64,000 bases of DNA, taken from positions 1 through 64,000 of the forward strand of contig CAWHKW010000010.1 in the NCBI GenBank assembly GCA_963829995.1. Direction: 5' to 3'. The stretch comes from JACCZX01 sp963829995 (lineage in GTDB: Bacteria > Pseudomonadota > Gammaproteobacteria > Burkholderiales > Burkholderiaceae_F). The translations under genes were made by a program, and so were the position numbers. Shown here in pieces: positions 20,719 to 30,338 of this stretch (its first letter is position 1; each line of letters starts with the position of its first letter). The notes below the pieces were generated by a model. It had not been told where the DNA came from. It saw only the letters and a program-made list of their open reading frames with translations, and made no database searches.

Positions 20719-22905
20719 CTATTTCGGCTGAAACTCCGGCACCCCGAATTGCCAAAGGAAGAACGACCAGATATCTGCCGTCTGTTGCTGTTGCTGATCG
20801 CGCGTACCGCCCTGGCCGTGGCCTAGCTGATAGTCGAGCCGCATCAGCACCGGCTTCGCCTTGCTCTCGCCTTGATTCGCCGCCAGCATGCGCGCCGCAA
20901 ACTTCGCCGACTGCCAGACGTCGACGCGCGTGTCATTCACTCCGTGCACCAGCATCACCGCCGGATACTTCACGGCATCTTTGACATGGTGATAGCTGCT
21001 CATCGCCAGCAGTGCGCGGAACTCCTCTTCGTTTTTCACTGTGCCAAATTCGGGAACATTGGCGACGCCGTTGGCGCTGGTCTCCATTCGGACCATATCC
21101 ATGACCCCGACGCTCGGCACTGCGGCAGCAAACAGCTCGGGGCGCTCGGTGATCGCTCGGCCGACGAAGATGCCGCCGGCGCTGCCGCCGTAGATGCCAA
21201 TGCGCTCGGGCGACGTGTAGCGGTTTGCGATCAGCCATTCGGCGACTGCGATCCCGTCCTTCCAGGTATTTGGCTTGGTCGCCTTGCGGCCCGCAAAACG
21301 CCACTCTTCGCCAAACGCTCCGCCGCCACGCACGTGCGCCATCGCGTACACGCCGCCGCGTTCCAGCCACGCGTACACGCGCGGATTCAGGAAAGGATTC
21401 TCGGTGATGCCGTACGCGCCGTAGCCGAAGACGATCGTCGGGTTATTGCCATCGAGCTTGACGTCCTTGCGCACCAGCACCGACACCGGCACCTCGACGC
21501 CGTCATGGCCCTTGACCATCACCTCGCGCGCTTCGACGTTCGTCGGTGCGTCAAGCGTGCCGGATCGAACCATGTCGAGCGCCGTAACCTTCTTCTGCTG
21601 CGGATCGTAGAAGTAGGGTTTCGCCGCCCGAGTCCAGCCGGCGAGCGACAAAGCCGCTCCGGGCAGGCGCGGATGAGCGTGCGAGATGAAGGTCGAACCG
21701 GTCACCGGTAGCGCAACCTCCTCCGCCGGCGCGGGTGCCGCGGCAGCCGTGTGAGCGGCGCGCAACAGCACCGTGTTGACGCCGCGGCGCTCGGTCACAT
21801 ACAGCGCGTCGCGGGCCGCAGCGATCGATACGATCACGCCGGGGCCGGCGTCGATCACGGTCTGCGCCTTCGCAACATCGGGCGCCGAGAGCGGCACTCG
21901 CATCACCTTGTAGCGCGGCGCCTGCTGCGACGTGCGGAAGTACATCGTGTCCGCAGTGAATGCCACATCCGCAATCTTGTCTGCCGTGTCGACCACTTTG
22001 CGCCACTTCGCTTTGCCAGCGATCGCATCTGCCAGCGGCGCGAGGTACACCATCCGGTACCGCTCGACGCCGAGGATGATCAGGTTTGCCGCTGTTTGCG
22101 TTCCGGGAATCTGAAATATGAATCCGCCGGCATACGTCGGCAGTTTCAGATCGGCGTTCAGCGTCGGGCTGAATACTGGGCGATGATCCGAGTTCTTCAT
22201 CGAGCGAAAGTGGCGTGTCGTGTCGCCGAAGCGCTCAGTCGGCGGCAGCTTGTCGTAGCCTTCGCGCAGACGGAAGTAGAAAAATCCACTGCTGTCGTCG
22301 AGCCACGAAACTCCGGCAAAGCGAATGCGATCGATCGGCTCGATCACCGGCTTGCCCGACGCGACATCGATCACGTGCAGCTGTCCGATCTCGCTGCCTG
22401 CGAGTTGCAGTGAATAGGCAAGGTGGCGTCCATCTGGAGACGCGCTGTAGTCGTTCACCGCATGCAGCCGCCCGAGCTGCTTCGAGATTGCTTCGGGATC
22501 GACGATCAACTGATCGACGCCACCCAGCCCGTCACGCCAATACAGCTTGAACTGATTATCGGAAGGATCGCGCCGCAGAAAAAAAACCCGACCCGACGGC
22601 GTGCGCTCGATCCGGCTGACCAAACCAGGCGACGCTGCATCCAATTCGCGAATGCGCGTCAACAGTGCATCGCGCGCGGGAATCTTCGCCAGCGTGGCGG
22701 CCGTCGCCTCCGCATGCGTGCGCAACCACTGTTGCACCTTCGGATCGGCGACGTCTTCCAGTGCGCGATACGGGTCAGGCACCTTGACGTTCCAGTGCGT
22801 ATCCGCGTCCATGCCCGGGGACCAGACCGGGAGGCCGTCATTGGCGAGTGAGACGCCCGTGAAAACATTCAGCACGAGACCTGCTAACAGGAGTCGATTG
22901 AGCAT
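20719..22905 (-). CDS. Secreted prolyl oligopeptidase family serine peptidase (S9A)
   Basis: A 728-residue exported peptidase. A signal peptide (residues 1-21) is followed by PVWSPGMDADTHW, and a seven-blade propeller spans about residues 80-420. The C-terminal alpha/beta-hydrolase domain has all three catalytic residues: Ser in GIYGGSAGGIFVG, Asp in LVHGVNDTRVDVWQS and His in DYQLGHGQGG. PTIVFGYGAYGITENPF is the typical oxyanion-loop region. It should cleave proline-containing short peptides in the periplasm or outside the cell. It sits on the minus strand inside the otherwise co-oriented pepA-holC-valS block, 56 bp from the divergent valS start. Confidence 0.92.
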   Translation of the reverse strand: MLNRLLLAGLVLNVFTGVSLANDGLPVWSPGMDADTHWNVKVPDPYRALEDVADPKVQQWLRTHAEATAATLAKIPARDALLTRIRELDAASPGLVSRIERTPSGRVFFLRRDPSDNQFKLYWRDGLGGVDQLIVDPEAISKQLGRLHAVNDYSASPDGRHLAYSLQLAGSEIGQLHVIDVASGKPVIEPIDRIRFAGVSWLDDSSGFFYFRLREGYDKLPPTERFGDTTRHFRSMKNSDHRPVFSPTLNADLKLPTYAGGFIFQIPGTQTAANLIILGVERYRMVYLAPLADAIAGKAKWRKVVDTADKIADVAFTADTMYFRTSQQAPRYKVMRVPLSAPDVAKAQTVIDAGPGVIVSIAAARDALYVTERRGVNTVLLRAAHTAAAAPAPAEEVALPVTGSTFISHAHPRLPGAALSLAGWTRAAKPYFYDPQQKKVTALDMVRSGTLDAPTNVEAREVMVKGHDGVEVPVSVLVRKDVKLDGNNPTIVFGYGAYGITENPFLNPRVYAWLERGGVYAMAHVRGGGAFGEEWRFAGRKATKPNTWKDGIAVAEWLIANRYTSPERIGIYGGSAGGIFVGRAITERPELFAAAVPSVGVMDMVRMETSANGVANVPEFGTVKNEEEFRALLAMSSYHHVKDAVKYPAVMLVHGVNDTRVDVWQSAKFAARMLAANQGESKAKPVLMRLDYQLGHGQGGTRDQQQQQTADIWSFFLWQFGVPEFQPK

Positions 22906-22961
22906 TTGGGCTTGACTGTGTAAAAACGTCAGTGTAGAGGGTGATTCACTAGAATCCTTCT

Positions 22962-25800
22962 ATGGACACGAACGAAATCCTCACGACCGAACTCGCGAAG
23001 AGCTTCGACCCCGCATCGATCGAAGCCAAATGGGCGCCACTCTGGGAAGCGCGCGGCTACTTCACCGCCGGCACCGATCCCGGCAAGCCGTCGTTCTCGA
23101 TCCAGTTACCGCCGCCGAATCGCACCGGCATATTGCACATGGGTCACGCGTTCAACCAGACCATCATGGACGCGCTGACGCGCTATCACCGCATGCTCGG
23201 GTTCAACACGCTGTGGCTGCCCGGCACCGATCACGCCGGCATTGCGACGCAGATCGTCGTCGAACGCCAGCTTGCCGCCAAGGGCCTCGAGCGGCGCGCG
23301 ATCGGACGCGAGCAGTTCGTCGAGGAAGTGTGGAAGTGGCAGCACGTCTCGGGTGCCGCCATCTTGCAGCAGATGCGCAGGCTCGGCGCATCCGTCGATT
23401 GGAGCCGCGAGTATTTCACGATGGACGACGATCTGTCGCAGGTCGTCGTCGAAACGTTCGTGCGGTTGTACGAGCAGGGGCTGATCTACCGCGGCAAGCG
23501 CCTCGTCAATTGGGATCCGAAACTGCAAACCGCAGTAGCGGATCTCGAAGTTGAGACTGAAGAGGAAGACGGCCGCATCTGGGAGATTCGTTATCCCGAC
23601 GTCGAAGGCGGTGAGTCGATCGTCGTGGCGACGACGCGGCCGGAAACGATGCTGGGTGACGTTGCGGTTGCCGTGAATCCGGGCGACGAACGCTATCGTC
23701 ATCTAGTCGGCAAATCGCTGGCACTGCCGCTTACGACTCGGACGATTCCGGTGATTGCCGACGACTATGTCGACATGGAGTTCGGCACTGGCGCCGTCAA
23801 GATAACGCCTGCGCATGACTTCAACGATTTCGCAGTCGGCCAGCGCCATGGGCTTGAACCGATTTCGATCTTTCACGCTGACCGCAACGATCAACGACAA
23901 CGCGCCCGAAAAATATCGAGGCATGGATCGCTACGCCGCGCGCAAGGCAGTGCTCGCCGATCTGCACGCGGCCGGCCTGGTCGTTTCCGAGAAGCCGCAC
24001 AAGATGACGGTACCGCGCGGCGAGCGCACCGGCGAAGTGATCGAGCCAATGCTGTCAGAGCAGTGGTACATGGCGATGAGCAAGCCGGCGCCAGCGGGGA
24101 CACTTCACCCGGGCAAGTCGATCGTGCAGGTCGCGCTTGACGTCGTCGCGCGCGGCGAAGTCAAATTTTTTCCCGAGCAATGGGAAACGAATTACAACCA
24201 GTGGCTGCAAAACATCCAGGACTGGTGTATCTCGCGCCAACTGTGGTGGGGCCATCAGATTCCGGCGTGGTACGACGAGGGCGGCAACGTTTTCGTCGCG
24301 CGCAGCGAAGAAGAGGCGCGCGCAAAGGCCGGGCCGAGTGCCCGTCTCACGCGTGACCCTGATGTACTCGACACCTGGGTTTCATCGGCGATGCTGCCGT
24401 TCTCGACACTCGGCTGGCCGGACGTCAAGGACAAAGCCGCGTACGACTCGTATCTGCCATCCACTGTGCTGGTAACTGGTCACGACATCCTTTTCTTCTG
24501 GGTAGCACGGATGATCATGATGACGATGCATTTCACCGGCCGCGTTCCGTTTCGCAACGTTTACATGCACGGCATGATCCGTGACGCCGAAGGCAAGAAA
24601 ATGTCGAAGAGCGAAGGCAACACGCTCGACCCTCTCGACATCATCGACGGCATTGACCTTGACTCCCTCGTCGCCAAGAGCAGCACCGGCCTGCGCCGGC
24701 CCGAGGACGCGCCGAAGGTCGCGGCGAAGGTGCGCAAACACTTTCCCAACGGCATCGCACCGTACGGCGCCGACGCGCTGCGCTTCACGATGGCCGCTTC
24801 GGCCACGCTCGGCCGTACGGTTAACTTCGACATCAAGCGCTGCGAGGGTTATCGCAACTTCGGCAACAAGCTCTGGAACGCGACCCGATTTGTGCTGATG
24901 AACACCGAGGGCCACGACTGCGGGTTGGACGATAGCCTTCCGGTGAGTTTGTCCTTCGTCGATCGCTGGATTATCGGCGAGCTGCAGCGCACAGAAGCCG
25001 AGGTGGCGAATGGCTTCGCCGACTACCGGCTCGACAACGTCGCGAACGCCATCTATTCGTTCGTGTGGAATGAATACTGCGATTGGTACGTCGAGCTCGC
25101 GAAGGTGCAGCTGTCAGCCGGCGACGAGACCACGCAGCGTGGCACGCGCCGAACGCTGGTGCGCGTGCTCGAAGCCGCACTTCGCCTGGCGCATCCGATC
25201 ATTCCATTCGTGACGGAAGAGCTGTGGCAAAAAGTTTCGTTGCTGGCCGGCAAGCGAACGTCCGAGCAGCAAACGTCGATCATGATTCAGCCGTATCCAA
25301 AGAGCCAGCCCGAGAAAATCGATGCAGCGTCTGACGCTGCGGTCGCCTCGCTAAAGCGCATCGTCGACGCACTGAGAAATCTACGCAGCGAGATGAATCT
25401 GTCTCCTGCGAAAAGAGTTCCGCTCGTTGCATCGGGAGATGCGCAGACCTTCACCGCACTTTCCCCGTACGTGCAGTGGTTGGCGCGCCTGTCGGCCGTC
25501 GAGATGGTGCCGGATGTAAACGTCGCAGCTAGTGGCCAAGCCGCACCGGTCAAAGTCGTCGACGACTACCGGCTGATGCTGAAGATAGAGGTTGATGTCA
25601 AAACCGAGCGTGACCGGATCGACAAGGAAATCGCGCGAGTAAGCGGTGAAATTCAGGAGGCCGAGAGCAAACTCGGAAACGCCAGCTTCGTCGAACGCGC
25701 ACCCGCTGCGGTCGTCGCGCAAGTGCGTGAGCGACTGACCAGCTTGCGCGCAACTCTGGAAAAACTACTCGAACAGCGGGCGCGTCTGCCGGAGGCATGA
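22962..25800 (+). CDS. valS: Valyl-tRNA synthetase, with a single-base frameshift
   Basis: Class I synthetase that charges tRNA-Val. The first frame (from ATG 22962) includes the HIGH-type motif TGILHMGHAFNQ and the start of the editing domain. After DFNDFAVGQRHGLEPISIF the frame breaks and resumes as TLTATINDNAPEKYRGMDRY one frame over, continuing through the KMSKS motif KKMSKSEGNTLDP, the anticodon-binding domain and a C-terminal coiled coil. The break is one extra T in the TTT at 23871-23873 (ATCTTTCACG for expected ATCTTCACG). Repaired length is about 945 residues, normal for ValRS. Since the gene is essential and no second copy is visible, an error in the sequence is the simplest reading. 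Confidence 0.95.
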
Positions 25801-25818
25801 CGCGCTGTCAGCAGCGCA

Positions 25819-26517
25819 CTAAGCCGCGAGCGCAGTGCGACGCTCGGCACGCGTGTCCGCGAAAGCGCTGCGTCCGAGCCAATGCCACAGGCGTTTTGCA
25901 TCGCTTGCCGGCCCGACGACGCGCAGCTCGCCGCTGGCGAGTACATCCGCAGGCTCGCGTTCGCCGCTCCACACATCGGTCAACGCCAACACGCTCGATT
26001 CGACGATCAGCGTCACTTCGTGTCCGGGATCATCGCGACACAGATCCGCGCAGCGATCTTCTACGACGAGCCACCAAATACGCTCGCGTGGCCGCGCATC
26101 GGAAAAGCTGAACTGGATCACAACGCGGCGGCCACGCGGAAATTCGCCAAGTTGGACGAAGCGCCGCACATCCCACATCAGGAAACCGGCATCGAGCTGG
26201 CCGGGCTGCAATCGGCTGCCAATCCATCGTGCGCCCCAGTGGCCGAGCGCCATAACGATCGGGCGCAGCTCCTCGCCAGCGGCGGTGAGCCGGTACTCAT
26301 TCGCACTTCCGCCGCGGACACGTTGGACTACTCCGATCTCTTCAAGCTTTCGTAGCCTTTGTGCGAGCAACGTCGCCGACATGCGAGGCACGCCGCGGCG
26401 AATGTCGTTGAATCGCGTGCTGCCACACAGCAGCTCGCGTACGACCAACGGCGTCCAGCGTTCGCCAAAAACCTCGGCGCCGCGCGCGACGGTGCAAAAC
26501 TGTCCATAGTTGATCAT
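25819..26517 (-). CDS. HxlR-family winged-helix transcriptional regulator with C-terminal lipid-carrier-like domain
   Basis: A 232-residue cytosolic regulator. Residues about 8-95 form an HxlR winged helix: FCTVARGAEVFGERWTPLVV, LLCGSTRFNDIRRGVPRMS, TLLAQRLRKLEEIGVVQR and LTAAGEELRPIV. The C-terminal half (about 110-220) resembles the SCP2-like tail found in some long HxlR proteins and may sense a hydrophobic ligand; this part is inferred. It is divergent from the methyltransferase gene at 26626, with 108 bp between them, so it may control that gene and itself. Confidence 0.85.
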   Translation of the reverse strand: MINYGQFCTVARGAEVFGERWTPLVVRELLCGSTRFNDIRRGVPRMSATLLAQRLRKLEEIGVVQRVRGGSANEYRLTAAGEELRPIVMALGHWGARWIGSRLQPGQLDAGFLMWDVRRFVQLGEFPRGRRVVIQFSFSDARPRERIWWLVVEDRCADLCRDDPGHEVTLIVESSVLALTDVWSGEREPADVLASGELRVVGPASDAKRLWHWLGRSAFADTRAERRTALAA

Positions 26518-26625
26518 GCGATGCAGCTCCGAGCCGCCAACTTTGGCGCGACAAGTCCAGATTATTGACTAGACGCCACGTCGCACAGGATCGACGCTTC
26601 GTTCCTCACTTTAGAGGAGGCTCAC

Positions 26626-27489
26626 ATGGACGACCGACCCGTTTTCGATGCAGCAAAATTCAAGAACACTACGCGTGCGCAATGGCAGGCCGCAGCCGAA
26701 GCGTGGCACCGATGGGGGCCATTCCTGGGTGAATGGCTCGGCGCGGCCACCGAGCAGATGCTCGACCTGGCGCACATCAAGGCAGGCAGTCGCGTGCTCG
26801 ACATTGCCGCCGGCGCCGGCGAGCAATCACTTGCGGCTGCACGACGAGTCGGGCCGAGCGGCCATGTGCTCGCCACTGACATTGCGCCCGCTTTGCTCGA
26901 CTACGCGCTTGCAGATGCGCGCGCGGCCGGACTATCGAACATCGAAACGCGCGAGCTCGACGGCGAAGCACTCGGAGACTTGCCCGCCGCTAGCTTCGAC
27001 GCCGTGATCTCACGCGTCGGGCTGATCTACTTCCCGGACCAGCAGCGCGCGCTGGCCGGAATCCGTCGTGCACTGAAGCCGGGCGGCCGCTTTGCGGCGG
27101 TTGTCTATTCGACGCCCGATAAAAATGCGTTCTTCTCGATTCCGGTCGGCATCATTCGCCGCCGCGCCAAACTGCCACCGCCATTGCCGGGCCAGCCGGG
27201 CCCGTTCTCACTCGGCGGCGACGGCGTGTTAGCCGCCGCATACGCGCAAGCGGGTTTGAAGGCGATCGAGGTGCGCAAGGTGGACTCTCCCGTGCGCCTG
27301 CCGAGTGCAGCGGAGTGTGTGCGGTTCGAGCGTGAATCGTTCGGCGCTCTGCATCAGATGATGAGCACGCTGAGCGACGCCGAGCGTGATGAAACCTGGG
27401 ACGAGATCGAACGCGAGCTGCGGAAGTTTGAAACCGCAAGCGGCTTCGTCGGGCCGTGCGAAATGCTGGTGGGTGTCGGTCAGGCCTAG
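26626..27489 (+). CDS. Class I SAM-dependent methyltransferase (UbiE/Methyltransf_11 type)
   Basis: A 287-residue cytosolic methyltransferase. SAM-binding motif I is VLDIAAGAGEQSLAAA (about residues 55-70), the acidic end of beta-2 is LATDIAP, and motif IV is SFDAVISRVGLIYFPD, followed by the RALKPGGRFAAVVY post-motif. Downstream helices form the lid. The substrate is unknown. An AGAGGAGG ribosome-binding site lies 6 bases before the ATG at 26626, unusually strong for this window. It is divergent from the HxlR regulator. Its stop is 6 bp from the stop of the convergent 27496-28059 gene. Confidence 0.88.
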   Translation: MDDRPVFDAAKFKNTTRAQWQAAAEAWHRWGPFLGEWLGAATEQMLDLAHIKAGSRVLDIAAGAGEQSLAAARRVGPSGHVLATDIAPALLDYALADARAAGLSNIETRELDGEALGDLPAASFDAVISRVGLIYFPDQQRALAGIRRALKPGGRFAAVVYSTPDKNAFFSIPVGIIRRRAKLPPPLPGQPGPFSLGGDGVLAAAYAQAGLKAIEVRKVDSPVRLPSAAECVRFERESFGALHQMMSTLSDAERDETWDEIERELRKFETASGFVGPCEMLVGVGQA

Positions 27490-27495
27490 GAACTA

Positions 27496-28059
27496 CTAGC
27501 TTTTCGCGGGAGGTGTTTCCGGCGAAGGCGACGCCGGGGTCATTGAGGGTGGCGCCGGCTGCACCGGGGGTGTGGCCGGCGTACCGGTCGACGACGGGGT
27601 TGGCGGCACCGCGGGCTTGCTCGGGACGACGACGCCTGGCGCTAACGGAATCTCTTCGACCTGCACCACGCTGTTCACGAAGTGTCGGGTCTCGCCGAAG
27701 CAAGTGGTCGGCAACCCGACTTTCTCCTCGTAGTGCAGTGTCACGCGCTTTCCCATCACTTTGTTGATGCTTTCGGCCACTGCGTCATCGCGCACTGTGA
27801 ACAGGAATTTTTCAGGAATCGCGCCTGGCATCGACACCATCGCCATCTCGCCTTCCCACGTCTTGCACAGCCATCCCTTGCGGCTGAGCTTTTGAACCCA
27901 TCCCGCGCGCTCGCCGGTCGAGTAGTTCCACTTCAGAACGACCGCGAAGTAACCAACGATCAAGACGATGGGAACCAGCAGCAGCCAGAACATCATCTTC
28001 AGCGCCGAAGTTCGGCGGCGCGGCTCAACGGTGGAAGGTGGCGGGGTCGGACTGCTCAT
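27496..28059 (-). CDS. Single-pass membrane protein of unknown function with proline-rich tail
   Basis: A 187-residue protein. It has a short cytosolic N-terminus, one membrane helix (about residues 22-42, MFWLLLVPIVLIVGYFAVV), and a conserved-looking globular part with ERAGWVQKLSRKGWLCKTWEGE, FTVRDDAVAESINKVMGKRV and TTCFGETRHFV. A 50-residue Pro/Thr/Ser tail follows. I recall similar membrane proteins being mislabelled 6-phosphogluconate dehydrogenase in databases; nothing here looks like that enzyme. Its ATG overlaps the tusA stop (ATGA), so it is co-translated with tusA. Function unknown. Confidence 0.75.
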   Translation of the reverse strand: MSSPTPPPSTVEPRRRTSALKMMFWLLLVPIVLIVGYFAVVLKWNYSTGERAGWVQKLSRKGWLCKTWEGEMAMVSMPGAIPEKFLFTVRDDAVAESINKVMGKRVTLHYEEKVGLPTTCFGETRHFVNSVVQVEEIPLAPGVVVPSKPAVPPTPSSTGTPATPPVQPAPPSMTPASPSPETPPAKS

Positions 28060-28295
28060 CGGCGCTTCAGGAAGTGAACAAACTCTTTGTTGATCGTTTG
28101 CTGGATCAGCAGCTCATTGCCGGTCTGCTTGCAAAACGCCTGAAAATCGCGCATCGATCCGGGATCGGTCGCGACGATCTTCAACACCTGCCCAGTCGTC
28201 ATATCCGACAGCGCCTTTTTTGCGCGCAATATCGGTAACGGGCAATTGAGGCCGCGCGTATCAATCTCTTTGTCGGCGGTGATCGGTTGCAGCAT
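28056..28295 (-). CDS. tusA: TusA-family sulfurtransferase
   Basis: A 79-residue sulfur-carrier protein. The signature DTRGLNCPLPILRAKKAL holds the active cysteine (about residue 17) that carries a persulfide, and GQVLKIVATDPGSMRDFQAFC completes the fold. TusA proteins deliver sulfur for tRNA thiolation or other thio-cofactors. The start MLQPITADKE at 28295 fits family length; the longer open frame to 28451 has no conserved content and would overlap the upstream protease gene. No strong ribosome-binding site is visible. It lies between the M48 protease gene (82 bp upstream) and a coupled membrane-protein gene. Confidence 0.92.
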   Translation of the reverse strand: MLQPITADKEIDTRGLNCPLPILRAKKALSDMTTGQVLKIVATDPGSMRDFQAFCKQTGNELLIQQTINKEFVHFLKRR

Positions 28296-28377
28296 GGGGA
28301 GTTGAGACGTAGACACGAGAAGTTGACCGGATGTAGAGCGCGCGATATTAACCGCTCCCATGGTTGCGATCGGAAGC

Positions 28378-29241
28378 TCATGGTTTGCGCAGCGCCGCGA
28401 TTCCAGGCGGTAACGGGCGCCGCGGGCCATCGATCGCCGCGCCGTTTTCAACGGCCCATTGCTTGATTGCGGCGATCCGATTCGCCGTCAGCGGGTGCGT
28501 GCGCAGGAACTCCACCGCCGGCACGTCCGGATCGCGCTGCTGATTCGGCAGCCGCGCGAACACATCAAATAGGTCGATCGCGCCGCCGACGTGACCGTAC
28601 TCGGCGTACAACGCACGGAGCGCAGCCTCGTCGGCCGTACGTTCCTGCTCGCGATTGAACGACAGCAAAGTCGCCATGCCGGCCTGACCCAACACACCGC
28701 CTGCCGCGTTGCGGCCAAGCTCGGCCGAGACGACCGAAAGGATCACCCCAACCGCTACGCCTCTTCCGAGCGCGGCCGATACGTGGCGATACTTCAGATG
28801 CGCAAGCTCGTGGGCCATTACCATCGCCAGCGCGTTCTCGTTTTCAAGCTTGGTTAGCAGGCCGCGAAAGAAAACCGTCTGGCCTCCGATGGTTGCGAAC
28901 GCATTCACCGTGCGGTCGTCGCGATACCCGACACGCACGACCATGCCTTCGGGCATATCGAGCCGCGCTGCCAGCCGGTCGGCCAACTCCTGCAACTCCG
29001 ATTGCACGCGCCGGCCCGATTCGTTAGCAGGCGCAGTGGCAAACGACGGCAGCGTTGCGGCGAGCTTCGCCTCGTATCGATAAGGAATGCGCGGAGCAAT
29101 CCACTGCGCCGCCAGCGAGATGCCAATCACCAAGGCGACGATAACGCCGAGGCTGCCCGCGAGCAGCCATCCGAGCTCGACTAGTGGATTTTCAGACGAA
29201 GAATTGATGCCCTCGGCGGGCGCGCGGTTTTCGAACTTCAC
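28378..29241 (-). CDS. M48-family membrane metallopeptidase
   Basis: A 287-residue protease with one N-terminal membrane helix (about residues 25-50, ending SLAAQWIAPRIPYRYE) and a zincin domain in the periplasm. The active site is MVMAHELAHLKYRH (HExxH). Downstream helices contain NREQERTADEAALRALYAEYGH, which supplies the Glu ligand in the ExxxD arrangement. PEGMVVRVGYRDDRTVNAFATIGG is the typical upstream block. The family includes quality-control peptidases such as HtpX and Oma1; this one has a single N-terminal helix and no TPR tail. Probably transcribed with tusA and preceded by two YbjQ-type genes. Confidence 0.9.
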   Translation of the reverse strand: MKFENRAPAEGINSSSENPLVELGWLLAGSLGVIVALVIGISLAAQWIAPRIPYRYEAKLAATLPSFATAPANESGRRVQSELQELADRLAARLDMPEGMVVRVGYRDDRTVNAFATIGGQTVFFRGLLTKLENENALAMVMAHELAHLKYRHVSAALGRGVAVGVILSVVSAELGRNAAGGVLGQAGMATLLSFNREQERTADEAALRALYAEYGHVGGAIDLFDVFARLPNQQRDPDVPAVEFLRTHPLTANRIAAIKQWAVENGAAIDGPRRPLPPGIAALRKP

Positions 29242-29250
29242 GCGTGCGGA

Positions 29251-29763
29251 TTAGGCCGGTACAGACCGCGCTGCGAACGCAAGCGCTGCATCGCGCTCCG
29301 CTCCAGAGTCCGCATTGCGCTCCGGAATCAGCGCCGTGCCGAAAGCAAAAACTTCGATCGACGCTGCATAGCCTGTCGATATCGTCGTCGTCTCGAAGCG
29401 TACGCAGATCACCAGTTTCGCACCCTGCCGGCGTGCGTCGTGCTTCAAACGCAGCAGCGCTTCGCGCCGCGCGCGTTCCATCAGTGTCTCGTACGTGCGC
29501 ATGCGGCCCCCGAACAGGTTGCGCAATCCCGCAACAAACGTCTTGAAATAGTCAGAGCTGATCACGACCGTGCCGTGCACCAGGAATGCGCGCTGCGGCG
29601 TTACGCGGTCCGGCGGGAACCGCACGGCAAACGTAAGCACATCTGCGTACTCACGCTCGCGCTTGCGAATTGACGCGTAGTGACGCTTTTCGACGATCGT
29701 GCCAGCAAAAAAGCCAACGATCAGCAGAGTGACGAATAGACCAAACTCGATCAGGTCTAACAC
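29251..29763 (-). CDS. Membrane-anchored YbjQ-fold (DUF74) heavy-metal-binding-like protein
   Basis: A 170-residue protein with an N-terminal membrane helix (about 5-22, IEFGLFVTLLIVGFFAG) and a YbjQ/DUF74 domain: VHGTVVISSDYFKTFVAGLRNLFGG, ETLMERARREALLRLKHDA, and VCVRFETTTIS in sense. It is the membrane-tethered neighbour of the soluble YbjQ protein encoded 4 bp upstream. The two share the order of blocks (GLRN/KN-GG, ARREA/ARQEA, RFxTTxI), which suggests tandem duplication with gain of an anchor. YbjQ-fold proteins form pentamers; their role is poorly known. Confidence 0.8.
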   Translation of the reverse strand: MLDLIEFGLFVTLLIVGFFAGTIVEKRHYASIRKREREYADVLTFAVRFPPDRVTPQRAFLVHGTVVISSDYFKTFVAGLRNLFGGRMRTYETLMERARREALLRLKHDARRQGAKLVICVRFETTTISTGYAASIEVFAFGTALIPERNADSGAERDAALAFAARSVPA

Positions 29764-29766
29764 GGA

Positions 29767-30087
29767 TCAGTTCCCGTCGAGCTGGACCGCGCTTCCATAC
29801 GCAAGTATTTCCGCGGCACCTGCCGCGATCGACGTCGTCGCAAACCGTACGTTCAAGATTGCGTTCGCACCCATCGATTGCGCCTCGGCGATCATGCGTT
29901 CCACGGCTTCCTGCCGCGCTTCCTGCATCAGCTCGGTGTAGCCCTTCAGCTCGCCGCCGACGATGTTCTTCAGTCCGGCAAAGATGTCCTTGCCGACGTG
30001 CTTGGCGCGCACGGTGCTGCCTTGGACGATGCCGTAGTGCGCGACGATCCGACGCCCAGGGACGAGTTCCAGGTTGCTGACGAGCAT
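29767..30087 (-). CDS. YbjQ family protein (DUF74)
   Basis: A 106-residue cytosolic protein matching the full YbjQ domain: YGIVQGSTVRAKHVGKDI, FAGLKNIVGGELKGYTELM, ARQEAVERMIAEAQSMGANAI and NVRFATTSIAAGAAEILAYG. The ATG at 30087 (MLVSNLELVPGRR) gives family length; the frame is open further upstream to 30537 but that part is the antisense of the GNAT and lipoprotein genes. It sits 4 bp from the membrane-anchored paralogue and 8 bp from a small lipoprotein gene, so all three are probably one transcript. Confidence 0.88.
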   Translation of the reverse strand: MLVSNLELVPGRRIVAHYGIVQGSTVRAKHVGKDIFAGLKNIVGGELKGYTELMQEARQEAVERMIAEAQSMGANAILNVRFATTSIAAGAAEILAYGSAVQLDGN

Positions 30088-30095
30088 CGTGACTC

Positions 30096-30314
30096 CTATT
30101 TGGCCGCGGGTTTGTCGTCGCCCGGCGTGACTGCGCTGCCGATCACCTTGGCGGTGCCGACGACAGCGTCTGTCGTTACACCTACTACGGTGCTTCCGAC
30201 CGACACGGCCGCCGAGCCCACCGCGACCGCGGCTGAGCCGACCGCAGCACCGACGGTCACGACCGCGCAGCCAGAGATCGAAAGCACTAGCGACAGCAAC
30301 AAGAGTATTCGCAT
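30096..30314 (-). CDS. Small Ala/Val/Gly-rich lipoprotein
   Basis: A 72-residue protein. It has a signal sequence (MRILLLLSLVLSISGC) with a lipobox (ISGC, Cys16), then an Ala-Val-Gly-Ser-rich stretch with a loose 7-8 residue repeat (VGSAAVAVGSAAVSVGS), and a short polar C-terminus. It resembles the small NF038104-type lipoproteins seen in proteobacteria; that match is from memory. The hydrophobic repeat may lie along or within a membrane. It is encoded just upstream of the YbjQ pair on the same strand. Function unknown. Confidence 0.7.
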   Translation of the reverse strand: MRILLLLSLVLSISGCAVVTVGAAVGSAAVAVGSAAVSVGSTVVGVTTDAVVGTAKVIGSAVTPGDDKPAAK

Positions 30315-30338
30315 CGAAGTTCCGTTCTCGATTGCCAG

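Noticed and set aside
23868..23880. Programmed frameshifting in valS
   Set aside because: No slippery heptamer with a following pseudoknot was seen, ValRS is not known to use it, and many other genes here have similar one-base errors.
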